Assembly (NCBI RefSeq): GCF_902167145.1
Contig: NC_050096.1
Span: 199,160,566-199,224,565 of the forward strand
DNA: 64,000 nucleotides
Direction: 5' to 3'
From: Zea mays
Taxonomy: Eukaryota; Streptophyta; Magnoliopsida; Poales; Poaceae
Shown: one piece after another, positions 11,158-20,771 of the stretch
Layout: each line of letters starts with the position of its first letter
Numbering within the stretch: position 1 is the first letter of the stretch
The notes under the pieces: generated by a model
What the model was told of the DNA's origin: nothing
Seen by the model: only the letters and a program-made list of their open reading frames with translations
The model's database searches: none
Translations under genes and position numbers: made by a program

Positions 11158-12397
11158 AACGTGAAGAAGAGGTAGAAGTCCCCGAAGAGCAAGTACAACC
11201 ACCTTTGGACACTCAGGCCGGGAATAGTTTCTACTTCGACATTTGTGGATCCGAGCCTGAATCACCTGTTAACGAAGGCAAGCCCCGGTGCATTTGCCAC
11301 CTCCCTTGATGTTTTTAAAATCTTTCTCACTTGCTTGCTGCATTAAGTTATAGGAGTTGATTGTTAAACAATTCCTGCATTACCTTCCTTGATCTTGATT
11401 ACCCCCCCTTGAAATCCTGTTTTTACAAAAGGTTTTACTTTGCTTAGCATTGCTCTAGAAAAACAAAAGATTTGTTTTACAAAAGATGTTTGGCAAAGTG
11501 GGAGGGTTGTTTTTGAAAATAAAACTTGATGGTGGATCCATCATGGCCATGATGGGTCCAACATCGGAAAAGATGTACCTCTGTCAGGTACCAAGTTTTT
11601 GGGTTAAAAAGATTAAGCTGAGACCGGGCGGGTGACTTGCACGAGAAAGAGAGTCTCGGTGTAGTGTCTCCGTCTGAGTCAATTAAGGACCGTCTCGATG
11701 TAGGCCTGCTGACCGAGGACCCTTTAACTGGTCACATGCCTCGTCATGGGTAAGCCTTGCCTCGGGCAGACTAAGGCCGGAATAAGATACCACGAAATGG
11801 GAGTGGAGCGGTGGCGAGAGTAGCGTGTACCCTCCGTGGCAAGAGGCTGGACGGTGGTGTATCTGTGCTCTCGGTTTGCGTGAACCTGATCCGGTCTTAA
11901 GAACCCCGGTGGCGGGTTGACATATGCAAGGGTTAAGTGCTACATATGTCGTGTGATTGGAGATCCTCAGCTGAGTATAATCGATTCGGATCGCCGTACC
12001 TCCGCGGTTATGGAGACTTGGCCACTGACTTACACGTAGCATTCCACTAAAGATGATGGGTTTTTTTAAGAAATTGGCTAGTGCAGGACCAGTGATTGAA
12101 CTAGGGTAGAAAGAACTCTAGTACAGGTAATTTTACTTAACTTGACAAATTAAAACTGGATTTTTAAGGATCCACTTTAGTAAGCATTTCTGCAAAACAG
12201 AGTCTTTGAATATTGAAAAGCCTTACCTTGACTCCCACATAACCAGCATACCCTTGAGAGTCTTTTCTTTAGTCGGGTAAGACTTGCTGAGTATTCCATA
12301 CTCAGGGTTTATCCCTTTGTTGTTTTTAGGTGAGGAAGTAGCAGACTTTTGCTACTTTTGTGCCAAGGTGGTTCCAAAAGAAGAAAATCAAGACTGA
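11158..12397 (+). other. Candidate spliced acidic ORF in C 5' LTR (two exons)
   Basis: Exon 11158-11277 is open and acidic (a REEEVEVPEEQ stretch) and ends GAAG|GCAAG. Skipping a GC-AG intron (11278-12329; the acceptor ends GTTTTTAG) joins it in phase 1 to 12330-12397, which begins EEVADFCYFC and ends PKEENQD before TGA at 12395-12397. The equivalent join in elements B, D and LTR-A uses the same phase and also yields an acidic tail. No ATG in frame was found, so any upstream exon is unknown. Function unknown; it could also be a structured non-coding leader. Confidence 0.45.
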
Positions 12398-12753
12398 AGT
12401 GCGGGAGGACTCGGTCCTCCACTTAAGATCTTTTGCTTTTAGCTTCTCGGGAGGAGTCTTGTGCCTCCCCTGGTTTGGATAATATTACTCCTATGCACTC
12501 ACTTTTAGGCTGGTCTGTAATAATATAACTCAAGCTTACTTTTGAAATAAATGTAAGATTATGTAATTCGCTTCCGCATTTCTTTATCTCCGATGTTCTA
12601 TAATGTCTACAAGATGGGTGAGACGTTCCTGGTGAGGTAAGGAAAGATACCGAACTTCTCAAGTAGTTCAGGGGCACCTACAGGGTTGTCTGATGTCCGT
12701 TGGACAAGGACAACTGTAGGTGGGCCTAATTACTTGGGAGGTTCCGTCACAGC

Positions 12754-12765
12754 TGGTATCGGAGC
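12754..12765 (+). other. Element C primer binding site
   Basis: TGGTATCGGAGC starts two bases after the 5' LTR and is complementary to the 3' end of initiator tRNA-Met, apart from the G common in this lineage. Element D has the identical site. Confidence 0.85.
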
Positions 12766-13090
12766 GTAGCCCTTCTTTGCAGATATTATGAGGCATCTTC
12801 AAAAGGATTTTCTAAACTTCTTACCTAGAAACTTTCTTCCTTTCTTACCTAAGTATTCTGAAGAGTTTATCTTAAAAGACCAGATAGGAAGAGTGCAATG
12901 TATAGAAGGTTGAATCGACTAAGGTTGATTCTGTACTTACACATGCATCATGCTAAGCACTATATTAATAAAGTTTCCCCCTTAGAGAAATGTTGTCGCG
13001 CATCAGAAAGACCGCGCACAAATCTACTAGACCCATTGGCATACCCTGCCATTAACTTACTCCAAGACATGAAGAAAGTAGCAGTGGTAG
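12766..13090 (+). other. Element C leader, no intact gene
   Basis: Leader between the primer site and the ORF0 remnant. Stops occur in all frames that lead into the remnant, including TAGs at 13079 and 13088. No other feature is seen. Confidence 0.6.
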
Positions 13091-13561
13091 CAACGATCCT
13101 ATCGGGATCTGGAAGCACAAGTCGAACTGCTTCAATCAGAACTCCGTCACAGGAATGATCTATGGATCGCGGATGCAGCCATCCGCTACTTGCAAGACCA
13201 ACTCGCGAAACGAGATTTAGCACTCGATTGGGTGGTTAACTCTCGTTTACTCGTCTGGGCTAAGAAAGCCAAAGCTCGAGCCCGTGTGGAGGAGCTTAGC
13301 TTAGCCATGGATAACTTGCAGGTCTGTTGTAATGCACTACATAAAGAAGTGCATGTGTTGTATTCACAACTGCACCCGAACGTCCCTGCGAATCTTGTCG
13401 GGACAGAAGCCGGACCTTCTCATGTAGCGGGAGAAGCACGTGATGGTGAACCGGACCTTTTCAGGCCCCCTCCCTCTATGAAGTTGGTTAACGAATGGTC
13501 TTCTACGCCCGACAGTAAAGCTACCAAAAGTGAAAAGAAGTGGCTTATCAGGTGCCCTTAA
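13091..13561 (+). pseudogene. Element C ORF0 remnant (coiled coil)
   Basis: Open from 13091 (preceded by an in-frame TAG) to the stop ending at 13561. It reads through LEAQVELLQSELRHRNDLW and YLQDQLAKRDLALD, heptad-rich helical sequence, then a second helical stretch (ARARVEELSLAMDNLQ) and a polar tail. It occupies the place of the upstream ORF of elements B and D, which also end in a coiled coil, so I read it as the C-terminal part of that protein with its N-terminus deleted. The role of the family is unknown; coiled coils suggest self-association. Confidence 0.6.
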
Positions 13562-13707
13562 CATTGGCCAGACAGGACTTTCCTACTAATATGATTGTTC
13601 TGAAAAGCCAAGACATGGATGTCATCTTGGGCATGAACTGGTTAGCCCAGCAAAAAGCAATTCTCAACCTTGATCCGAGAACCATCAGGTTGAGTTATGA
13701 CCAATAG
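13562..13707 (+). pseudogene. Element C protease fragment
   Basis: A short in-frame scrap contains DVILGMNWLAQQKAI, the C-terminal signature of chromoviral aspartic proteases (compare DVILGMNWLDKY in element B), and is closed by a stop at about 13705. The catalytic D-T/S-G half is missing, so it is inactive. It marks one edge of the large internal deletion. Confidence 0.8.
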
Positions 13708-15370
13708 AGAGTTGATGACTTGGTTGCCTAAACCCAAGAATTAGGCTTTAGTGAACCATGACCCGACCCAAAGTCGAATTTTCCGTTATCATTTCATGAC
13801 CACACCCGTACAAGTAAATGCCTAGATAGTTTCTTTGTCGGACCTAGAGTATACCTAGACTTCAAACAAGGATCTCAAGTCGTGCCTCCTTTTAGAGCCA
13901 TTCTCTTGATCAGCTGATGCAGGTTGAAGTCTCTAGTATAGTTGGCCTCTCCTTGTGGATTGTCAGGTTACTTTATTAACCCAACCTAGGAAAGACATGT
14001 CCGACCATTTCCTTGAATTTGATGCCTTTGGTTTCTTCATATCTATCGAAGGCATACCAACTTAAGCCTTGACCTTGTGATCTCTGCGATGGGCATAGAA
14101 ATATGATTGGGCTGAATTAACAGTCTCCCATCGTACTCCTTCTATCAAGTTTAGATTATGGCCATGCCTTGGGCCATGATCTATTTGGCTCCTTACTTGT
14201 AACCATCTTTATTAGTGGAGTATTTCGTTGTATATAATCACCCTTGCTCAATCTAGTGGTGACATGGTTAAGAACTTATGGTACCGCGGTGAAGCTGAGA
14301 ACCTCACCCAGGATTTTGCTGCTTGGCGCATGTCGGTATCGAGGTCTCTAGTCATGATCCATTATGGAATTACACTGATGTGTTATCTCCCATTGACCTT
14401 TCCTTGAAACACTCTCTATGTTGTCTTGAAGAGATCAAGCAACATCTGTCATTTCCATTGGATCAAAAGGGCATACCACTTTCATGTGTGGTCTTATTTC
14501 TTTTGATCTTGGTAGTGACTACTCACACAAGTTCCCTTTGCATCCTTTGTGTAAAGGGGAAGCCTTGGAGCTTTTTAGTGTAAGAAAACAACTAATTAGC
14601 TCTCAAATTGGAGATTGACTTTCCCCTGCTGCTGAAATGCAGGAGTTTGTTCATTCGCTTTCCTAATTAATCTATGTATTCCCTAACCAAGTGGATAATT
14701 CATCTCGCTTGAAGAAACGGATGAACAACCTGACCAAATGGATTTCTATCCAAATGCATGACCTTTGGCTTGCAAATGTGAACTCTCAACCCTTGGTTTA
14801 CCGATGGTACTGAGAGGACTTGCTCAATGTCAAAAGTAGTTCAACAAGTTGGTTTCACTAACGTGCAACTGCCTGGTGAACGAAGGTTGAGTTTAGAGAT
14901 CGTTTTATCGAATTGTCTAAGCTCACTTTTGTACAACCCCTCTTAAGGAAGAATTTTCAAGAATCGAGATTAAGTCGATCAATAACCACCTAACCATCGC
15001 TCTAGTCGTGCCTCGATTGCCTCATGTATGCTTTTCCAGCATAAGTGATTGGGTCGAGCCATGTCTAGTGCCCGATAAAATGGACTAGTTGCAAAGTCCG
15101 CATTTTTAGATCCCTCCACTGGTGATTTTTCTTGAATCAATATCACCTTTCGTGAATTTGGATTCCCTGGCTAACACGAGTTGACCGTGATGTTACTCGA
15201 CATTCACACTCGTCTCGTGTGCTATGAACTCACTGTAACCACTTGTTGGTAAACCTCTTCTGGTGTGTTTTACCCAAGATGGTGCATCTGATTCTATTTG
15301 GGTAAAGTTGCGTAATTGCCACTCGCTCAACAGACTTAGATAGTACAGTGTCATCAGAAAAAGCAAGTTG
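13708..15370 (+). other. Element C filler of unknown origin
   Basis: About 1.66 kb where reverse transcriptase and RNase H should be. No pol motifs were recognised in any frame on either strand, and the longest open frames are under 100 codons. Base composition is mid-range, unlike the GC-rich Huck around it. It could be heavily scrambled pol, captured foreign DNA or structural filler of a non-autonomous family. Confidence 0.55.
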
Positions 15371-15375
15371 CACAC

Positions 15376-16590
15376 ATGGAACCTTATGTGTTCTTCTGGT
15401 GGGCAAAAATGAAGATTGAAATTGCACGCTATGTGGCTAAATGCGACACCTGCAGACGTGTCAAGGCCATACACATGAAAACTGCCGGTCCATTGCAGTC
15501 ATTATCAATACCAACATGGAAATGGGAAGACATAAGCATGGACTTCATTGTGGGATTGCCCAGGACCGCAAAAGGATATGACTCTATTTGGGTGATTGTT
15601 GATCGACTTACAAAGGTTGCTCACTTTCTGCCGGTCAAGACAAATTCCCCGGTTACTGTCTACGCCCAATTGTACATTGCTCGTATTCTTAGTCTGCATG
15701 GTGTTCCAAAGACCATAGTGTCGGATCGTGGACCTCAATTCGTATCTAAATTCTGGGAAGAACTTCATAAATTCCTGGGTACTAAACTGCTCCACAGTTC
15801 GGCCTATCATCCTCAAACCGGTGGACAAACTGAGAGAGTGAACCAAATACTTGAAGATATGCTACGGGCATGTGTCCTGGACTTCTCACCAAAATGGGAT
15901 GAATGTTTGCCCCTAGCGGAGTTTTCATATAATAACAGTTATCAAGAAAGTATCAAGATGGCACCTTTTGAAGCTTTATATGGACGTCGGTGTCGAACTC
16001 CGCTAAATTGGTCTGAACCTGGAGAAAGATACTTCTTTAGACCTGATATGGTGAAAGAGGTTGAAGAAAAGGTTCAGAGAATTATCCATAATATGAAGAA
16101 AGCTCAAGCACGGCAAAAGAGTTATGCAGACAAACGACGAATGCCCTTATATTTCCTGGAAGGAGACTATGTCTACTTGAAGGTCTCACCAATGAAGGGT
16201 GTATCGCGTTTCGGAGTTAAAGGAAAACTTGCACCACGATATATTGGTCCTTTTCTTATTCTGGAAAGATATGGGCCAGTGGCGTATCGACTTCAGCTCC
16301 CCGAAACATTGTCTGCTGTGCATAATGTATTCCACGTGTCACAATTGAAAAAGTGTCTTAGGGTTCCTGATCGAACCGTTGAAGTGACTGATGTTGTCCT
16401 GGAACCAGATTTAACATACTCGGAACATCCTGTTCGAGTTCTGGATCAAAAGGACAGGGTCACCCGAAGAAAGACTCTCAAATTCTACAAGATACAGTGG
16501 AACCAGCATTCGGAAGATGAGGCTACATGGGAAACCCAAGACTTCTTGAATAAGAATTTCCCAGGCTTTCTAGCCTCATGTAAATTGTAA
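15376..16590 (+). CDS. Integrase with C-terminal chromodomain-like tail (element C)
   Basis: Uninterrupted 404-codon frame. Residues 1-40 hold only the second half of the HHCC zinc finger (CDTCRRVK); the two His are lost with the upstream deletion. The catalytic core has D in ISMDFIVGLP (about residue 56), D in VSDRGPQFVS (about 117) and E in GGQTERVNQ (about 153), the D,D-35-E arrangement. GKLAPRYIGPF and VFHVSQLKKC follow, then a tail ending IQWNQHSEDEATWE, a chromodomain-like signature that in chromoviruses directs insertion to marked chromatin. It enters the polypurine tract about 140 bp downstream. The ATG used is the first in the frame; the real polyprotein start is deleted, so expression as a separate protein is uncertain. 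Confidence 0.88.
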   Translation: MEPYVFFWWAKMKIEIARYVAKCDTCRRVKAIHMKTAGPLQSLSIPTWKWEDISMDFIVGLPRTAKGYDSIWVIVDRLTKVAHFLPVKTNSPVTVYAQLYIARILSLHGVPKTIVSDRGPQFVSKFWEELHKFLGTKLLHSSAYHPQTGGQTERVNQILEDMLRACVLDFSPKWDECLPLAEFSYNNSYQESIKMAPFEALYGRRCRTPLNWSEPGERYFFRPDMVKEVEEKVQRIIHNMKKAQARQKSYADKRRMPLYFLEGDYVYLKVSPMKGVSRFGVKGKLAPRYIGPFLILERYGPVAYRLQLPETLSAVHNVFHVSQLKKCLRVPDRTVEVTDVVLEPDLTYSEHPVRVLDQKDRVTRRKTLKFYKIQWNQHSEDEATWETQDFLNKNFPGFLASCKL

Positions 16591-16730
16591 AGCCTGTATA
16601 GCTGTTGTAATAAAGAAGTAACCCCCACATCACCCCTGCCTTGTACCAAAATTAAGGAAATAAAAATATTCCGCGTTTCCTTTTCCATTACTCACCCTAG
16701 GACTTTTAATCTCGGGACGAGATTCTTTTA

Positions 16731-16742
16731 TGGGGGAAAGGA
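16731..16742 (+). other. Element C polypurine tract
   Basis: GGGGGAAAGGA-type purine run directly before the 3' LTR start at 16743, the expected primer for plus-strand synthesis. Confidence 0.8.
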
Positions 16743-19700
16743 TGTAACACCCCTGGTGTTACTATAACTAAAACTTGAGCATGGCATCATGAGCATTGGC
16801 ATTGCATATGTTTGACACACCTAGAGTGCATTCACTAGGCAAAAATTTCAAACAAGTTGTATTGTTTTAAGTGTTTTGCAACTAGAACCCTAGTTAAGGA
16901 ACTTAACCCTAAATGGGGATTATAGGGGTAAAACTTTACCCAAGTTAAGAAAACCTAAATACTTTAGGGTAAAAGTCATAAAATGACCCTAAAAATAAAC
17001 TTGAATCACTTTTGTACCCCTGAGATACCAGAAACCCTAATTGGAACCCTGGAAAACCCTAAACCAAACCCTAGGGGCTTCTGTGCAAAATTAGCCCACT
17101 TTTGGGCTAAAGTGCAAAAACCAAGCCAAATAGGTTTCTTAAGTCCTTTGGTTCACAAAAATGTGGACTTGAAAGCAAAACCCAAAGTTTTGGACTTAAA
17201 TGCAAAATGGACCTCATTTGAGTTTTGCTCTAAGTCTGAAAAATTAGTGAATGGGCTCAACTTTGGGGCTTTGTAACTTACAAAGCATAGGGTTTTTGCC
17301 CTAGGTCACCACATCAAAGTTGAAGACCAATTATAGGTGAACAACTGTGCTTAAGGTTGTAAGCTTAGTTGTTAAGAAGAATTTGGAGAAAACCAAGCCT
17401 AAAGTTGGGCTGTCAGGCTGTTATGTCTGAATTGTCAGACTAGCAGTAAACTGACCTCGACTTCAAGCTGGGTTTTGAGCATGATCCTGTGTAAATATAC
17501 CTATGATTGCCATAGCAAGTTTATAGTGGGTACCATACTCTACAAGTTTGCTGCAGAGCTTAACCTATGTCACTATGGAAAATTGAGAGAAAAATGGCTC
17601 TCAACTCGCTCGGTCAGGTGCACTGATGAACTATGGCCATGGTACAGTAGCCGTTAAACCTGAAGAAGATCTTTCCCGTGCCCGTCGCCGGTAGCCGTCG
17701 CCGTCGATCGTCGTCGCTGTGATTCGTGCTCGGCGGTCACTAGATAAGTCTGTCGCGGTAAGGTCCTCGTCACCAGTGAGCTGGCCACCACTCCGACGAA
17801 CCCCCCCTGTCTTCCTTCGACTTTGCGGCTGGCGGTGAGTACTCGCCGTCGACCGCCGCCTCTCGGCCGGGTGCCGCGTGGCTCTACACTTTCACCGTGT
17901 CGCCATGACCTTCTCTGAACCCTCCGTGGCTCACCGGAGTTACTGCCACGTCGTTGGCCACGTACCCGCGAAGCCAGTGCTTCTTCCTCCTCTCCGGCCG
18001 TCGACGCATCGCGGTCAAATTGAGAGCCACCGCTCTCGGAGCCTATAAATTGAGGGCAGGGCTAGTTACGCCATGAAATTGTGAAGCTCTAGCACCCGCT
18101 CCCACACCCGATTGTCCACCAGCTCGCCTGAATTTTGCACTTCCCCCAAATCGGTTCTCCGCCGCCGTAGAAGTGGACTCACCGTCGCCAGCCCAACTCC
18201 GGTCAGTGTCCGCCCTTTTCTTCCTCGTTTGAGCATTCTCATGCCTCTGTGATGCTCCCCGACCCCTTTAATTGAGCTAGACCGGTGCCCATCGCCGGGA
18301 ACACGATCATGTTGCCGTTGTACTTACGGCCACCGTGGCCGGAGCTCCCTAGCCCACCAATAGTGCAATTAAGTTGGGGGAAACATTCTTGGGGACCCGG
18401 ATTTAGTCTCAGCCGAAGTTTAGCACCGGTCACTGCCTTAATCGGCCGGCGTAGTTGCTCGCCGGAGCGCGGCCGTGCTTGAACGCCGTCGGGGACTGCG
18501 AGTTGTGAATTGACAAAGACCCGGGGACCTTTTTGTGAAATGTCAGTGACCCCAGGAAATAGTAACCGAACCCGCTTCCTGTTAGATAAAACCACGAGGG
18601 CCTCTGCGCAAAGCCTCCCTCGCGGGTGCGGGCGCGCCCCGTTTTCTCTGAGGCTTGGGCCGTCTGGGCCAGAATCGGCCCAGTTCTGTTTATCCCTTTT
18701 CCTTTTTCTTTTCAGGAAAACTTTAAAAATGTGTAGAAAAATGTAGAAAAATGCTAAAATTGTGAAACTAATTTTCCTAGGTTTGTTATTTTCTATAGTA
18801 TTTAACAAAAATAAGTTGGTGATTTTTAGTGAAAGTAAGAAATTTTAGGGTATTTAAAGTAGTTAAAAGTCTTGATTATAGATTTTTAGAAAATAATTGA
18901 TAGGTCCTAAAATGCCCAAAATTTTTATATGAGTGTTATTCAATATTGAGAAGCCTTGGGTAAAGTTTGAATTGATTTGAACCTTGTTTGATCACCAAAC
19001 CCCAAAACACCCCCCCTGCCCTATGAACTCCTTTACCGACTCCGGAAACCCTAAGTTCCCGGAACTCCGTGAAGGAAAGTTGTACTCAAGACATAACTAA
19101 TAAGTTTATGTTATCTTTGCATCCTCATGAGCATCCCATGGCATCCATTCTTATACTTATGTATGGTTATGGGTAGAACGTGAAGAAGAGGTAGAAGTCC
19201 CCGAAGAGCAAGTACAACCACCTTTGGACACTCAGGCCGGGAATAGTTTCTACTTCGACATTTGTGGATCCGAGCCTGAATCACCTGTTAACGAAGGCAA
19301 GCCCCGGTGCATTTGCCACCTCCCTTGATGTTTTTAAAATCTTTCTCACTTGCTTGCTGCATTAAGTTATAGGAGTTGATTGTTAAACAATTCCTGCATT
19401 ACCTTCCTTGATCTTGATTACCCCCCCTTGAAATCCTGTTTTTACAAAAGGTTTTACTTTGCTTAGCATTGCTCTAGAAAAACAAAAGATTTGTTTTACA
19501 AAAGATGTTTGGCAAAGTGGGAGGGTTGTTTTTGAAAATAAAACTTGATGGTGGATCCATCATGGCCATGATGGGTCCAACATCGGAAAAGATGTACCTC
19601 TGTCAGGTACCAAGTTTTTGGGTTAAAAAGATTAAGCTGAGACCGAGCGGGTGACTTGCACGAGAAAGAGAGTCTCGGTGTAGTGTCTCCGTCTGAGTCA

Positions 19701-20771
19701 ATTAAGGACCGTCTCGATGTAGGCCTGCTGACCGAGGACCCTTTAACTGGTCACATGCCTCGTCATGGGTAAGCCTTGCCTCGGGCAGACTAAGGCCGGA
19801 ATAAGATACCACGAAATGGGAGTGGAGCGGTGGCGAGAGTAGCGTGTACCCTCCGTGGCAAGAGGCTGGACGGTGGTGTATCTGTGCTCTCGGTTTGCGT
19901 GAACCTGATCCGGTCTTAAGAACCCCGGTGGCGGGTTGACATATGCAAGGGTTAAGTGCTACATATGTCGTGTGATTGGAGATCCTCAACTGAGTATAAT
20001 CGATTCGGATCGCCGTACCTCCGCGGTTATGGAGACTTGGCCACTGACTTACACGTAGCATTCCACTAAAGATGATGGGTTTTTTTTAAGAAATTGGCTA
20101 GTGCAGGACCAGTGATTGAACTAGGGTAGAAAGAACTCTAGTACAGGTAATTTTACTTAACTTGACAAATTAAAACTGGATTTTTAAGGATCCACTTTAG
20201 TAAGCATTTCTGCAAAACAGAGTCTTTGAATATTGAAAAGCCTTACCTTGACTCCCACATAACCAGCATACCCTTGAGAGTCTTTTCTTTAGTCGGGTAA
20301 GACTTGCTGAGTATTCCATACTCAGGGTTTATCCCTTTGTTGTTTTTAGGTGAGGAAGTAGCAGACTTTTGCTACTTCTGTGCCAAGGTGGTTCCAAAAG
20401 AAGAAAATCAAGACTGAAGTGCGGGAGGACTCGGTCCTCCAATTAAGATCTTTTGCTTTTAGCTTCTCGGGAGGAGTCTTGTGCCTCCCCTGGTTTGGAT
20501 AATATTACTCCTATGCACTCACTTTTAGGCTGGTCTGTAATAATATAACTCAAGCTTACTTTTGAAATAAATGTAAGATTATGTAATTCGCTTCCGCATT
20601 TCTTTATCTCCGATGTTCTATAATGTCTACAAGATGGGTGAGACGTTCCTGGTGAGGTAAGGAAAGATACCGAACTTGTCAAGTAGTTCAGGGGCACCTA
20701 CAGGGTTGTCTGATGTCCGTTGGACAAGGACAACTGTAGGTGGGCCTAATTACTTGGGAGGTTCCGTCACA
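16743..20771 (+). repeat. Element C 3' LTR
   Basis: 4029 bp, nearly identical to 8726-12751. Differences I count: substitutions near 9400, 10393, 10567, 11628, 11969, 12356, 12422 and 12656 (5' LTR numbering, approximate), and three single-base length changes in C or T runs. The TATA box is at 18044-18050. Huck-1 pol resumes at 20772. Confidence 0.95.
19177..20417 (+). other. Candidate spliced acidic ORF in C 3' LTR
   Basis: Duplicate of the 5' LTR arrangement: exon 19177-19296 ending at GAAG|GCAAG, intron 19297-20349, terminal exon 20350-20417 ending in TGA. Both exons are undamaged in this copy too. Confidence 0.4.

Larger units (their letters stand above)
8726..12751 (+). repeat. Element C 5' LTR
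   Basis: 4026-bp LTR. It opens with a perfect 8-bp inverted repeat around a 3-base loop (8727-8745). The first 350 bp are rich in AACCCTA/telo-box-like motifs. TATAAAT at 10026-10032 is the likely promoter, repeated at 18044 in the 3' copy. The stretch 9640-10200 is GC-rich. A candidate GC-AG intron lies at 11278-12329. ORFs inside, such as the 189-codon minus frame at 10221, occur identically in both LTRs only because LTRs are duplicates. Confidence 0.95.
8726..20771 (+). mobile_element. Element C: very young, non-autonomous Tekay-like chromovirus
   Basis: 12,046 bp with two 4.03 kb LTRs starting TGTAACACCCC and ending TCCGTCACA, flanked by GCCGA (8721-8725) and GCCAA (20772-20776), a target duplication with one G-to-A change at a CpG. 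The LTRs differ by about eight substitutions and three one-base homopolymer indels. The 3.99 kb interior has a primer site, a fragment of the coiled-coil upstream ORF, a protease scrap, 1.66 kb of unrecognised sequence and an intact integrase/chromodomain ORF. The gag core, most of protease, reverse transcriptase and RNase H are absent. It sits in Huck-1 pol in the same orientation. Confidence 0.93.
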
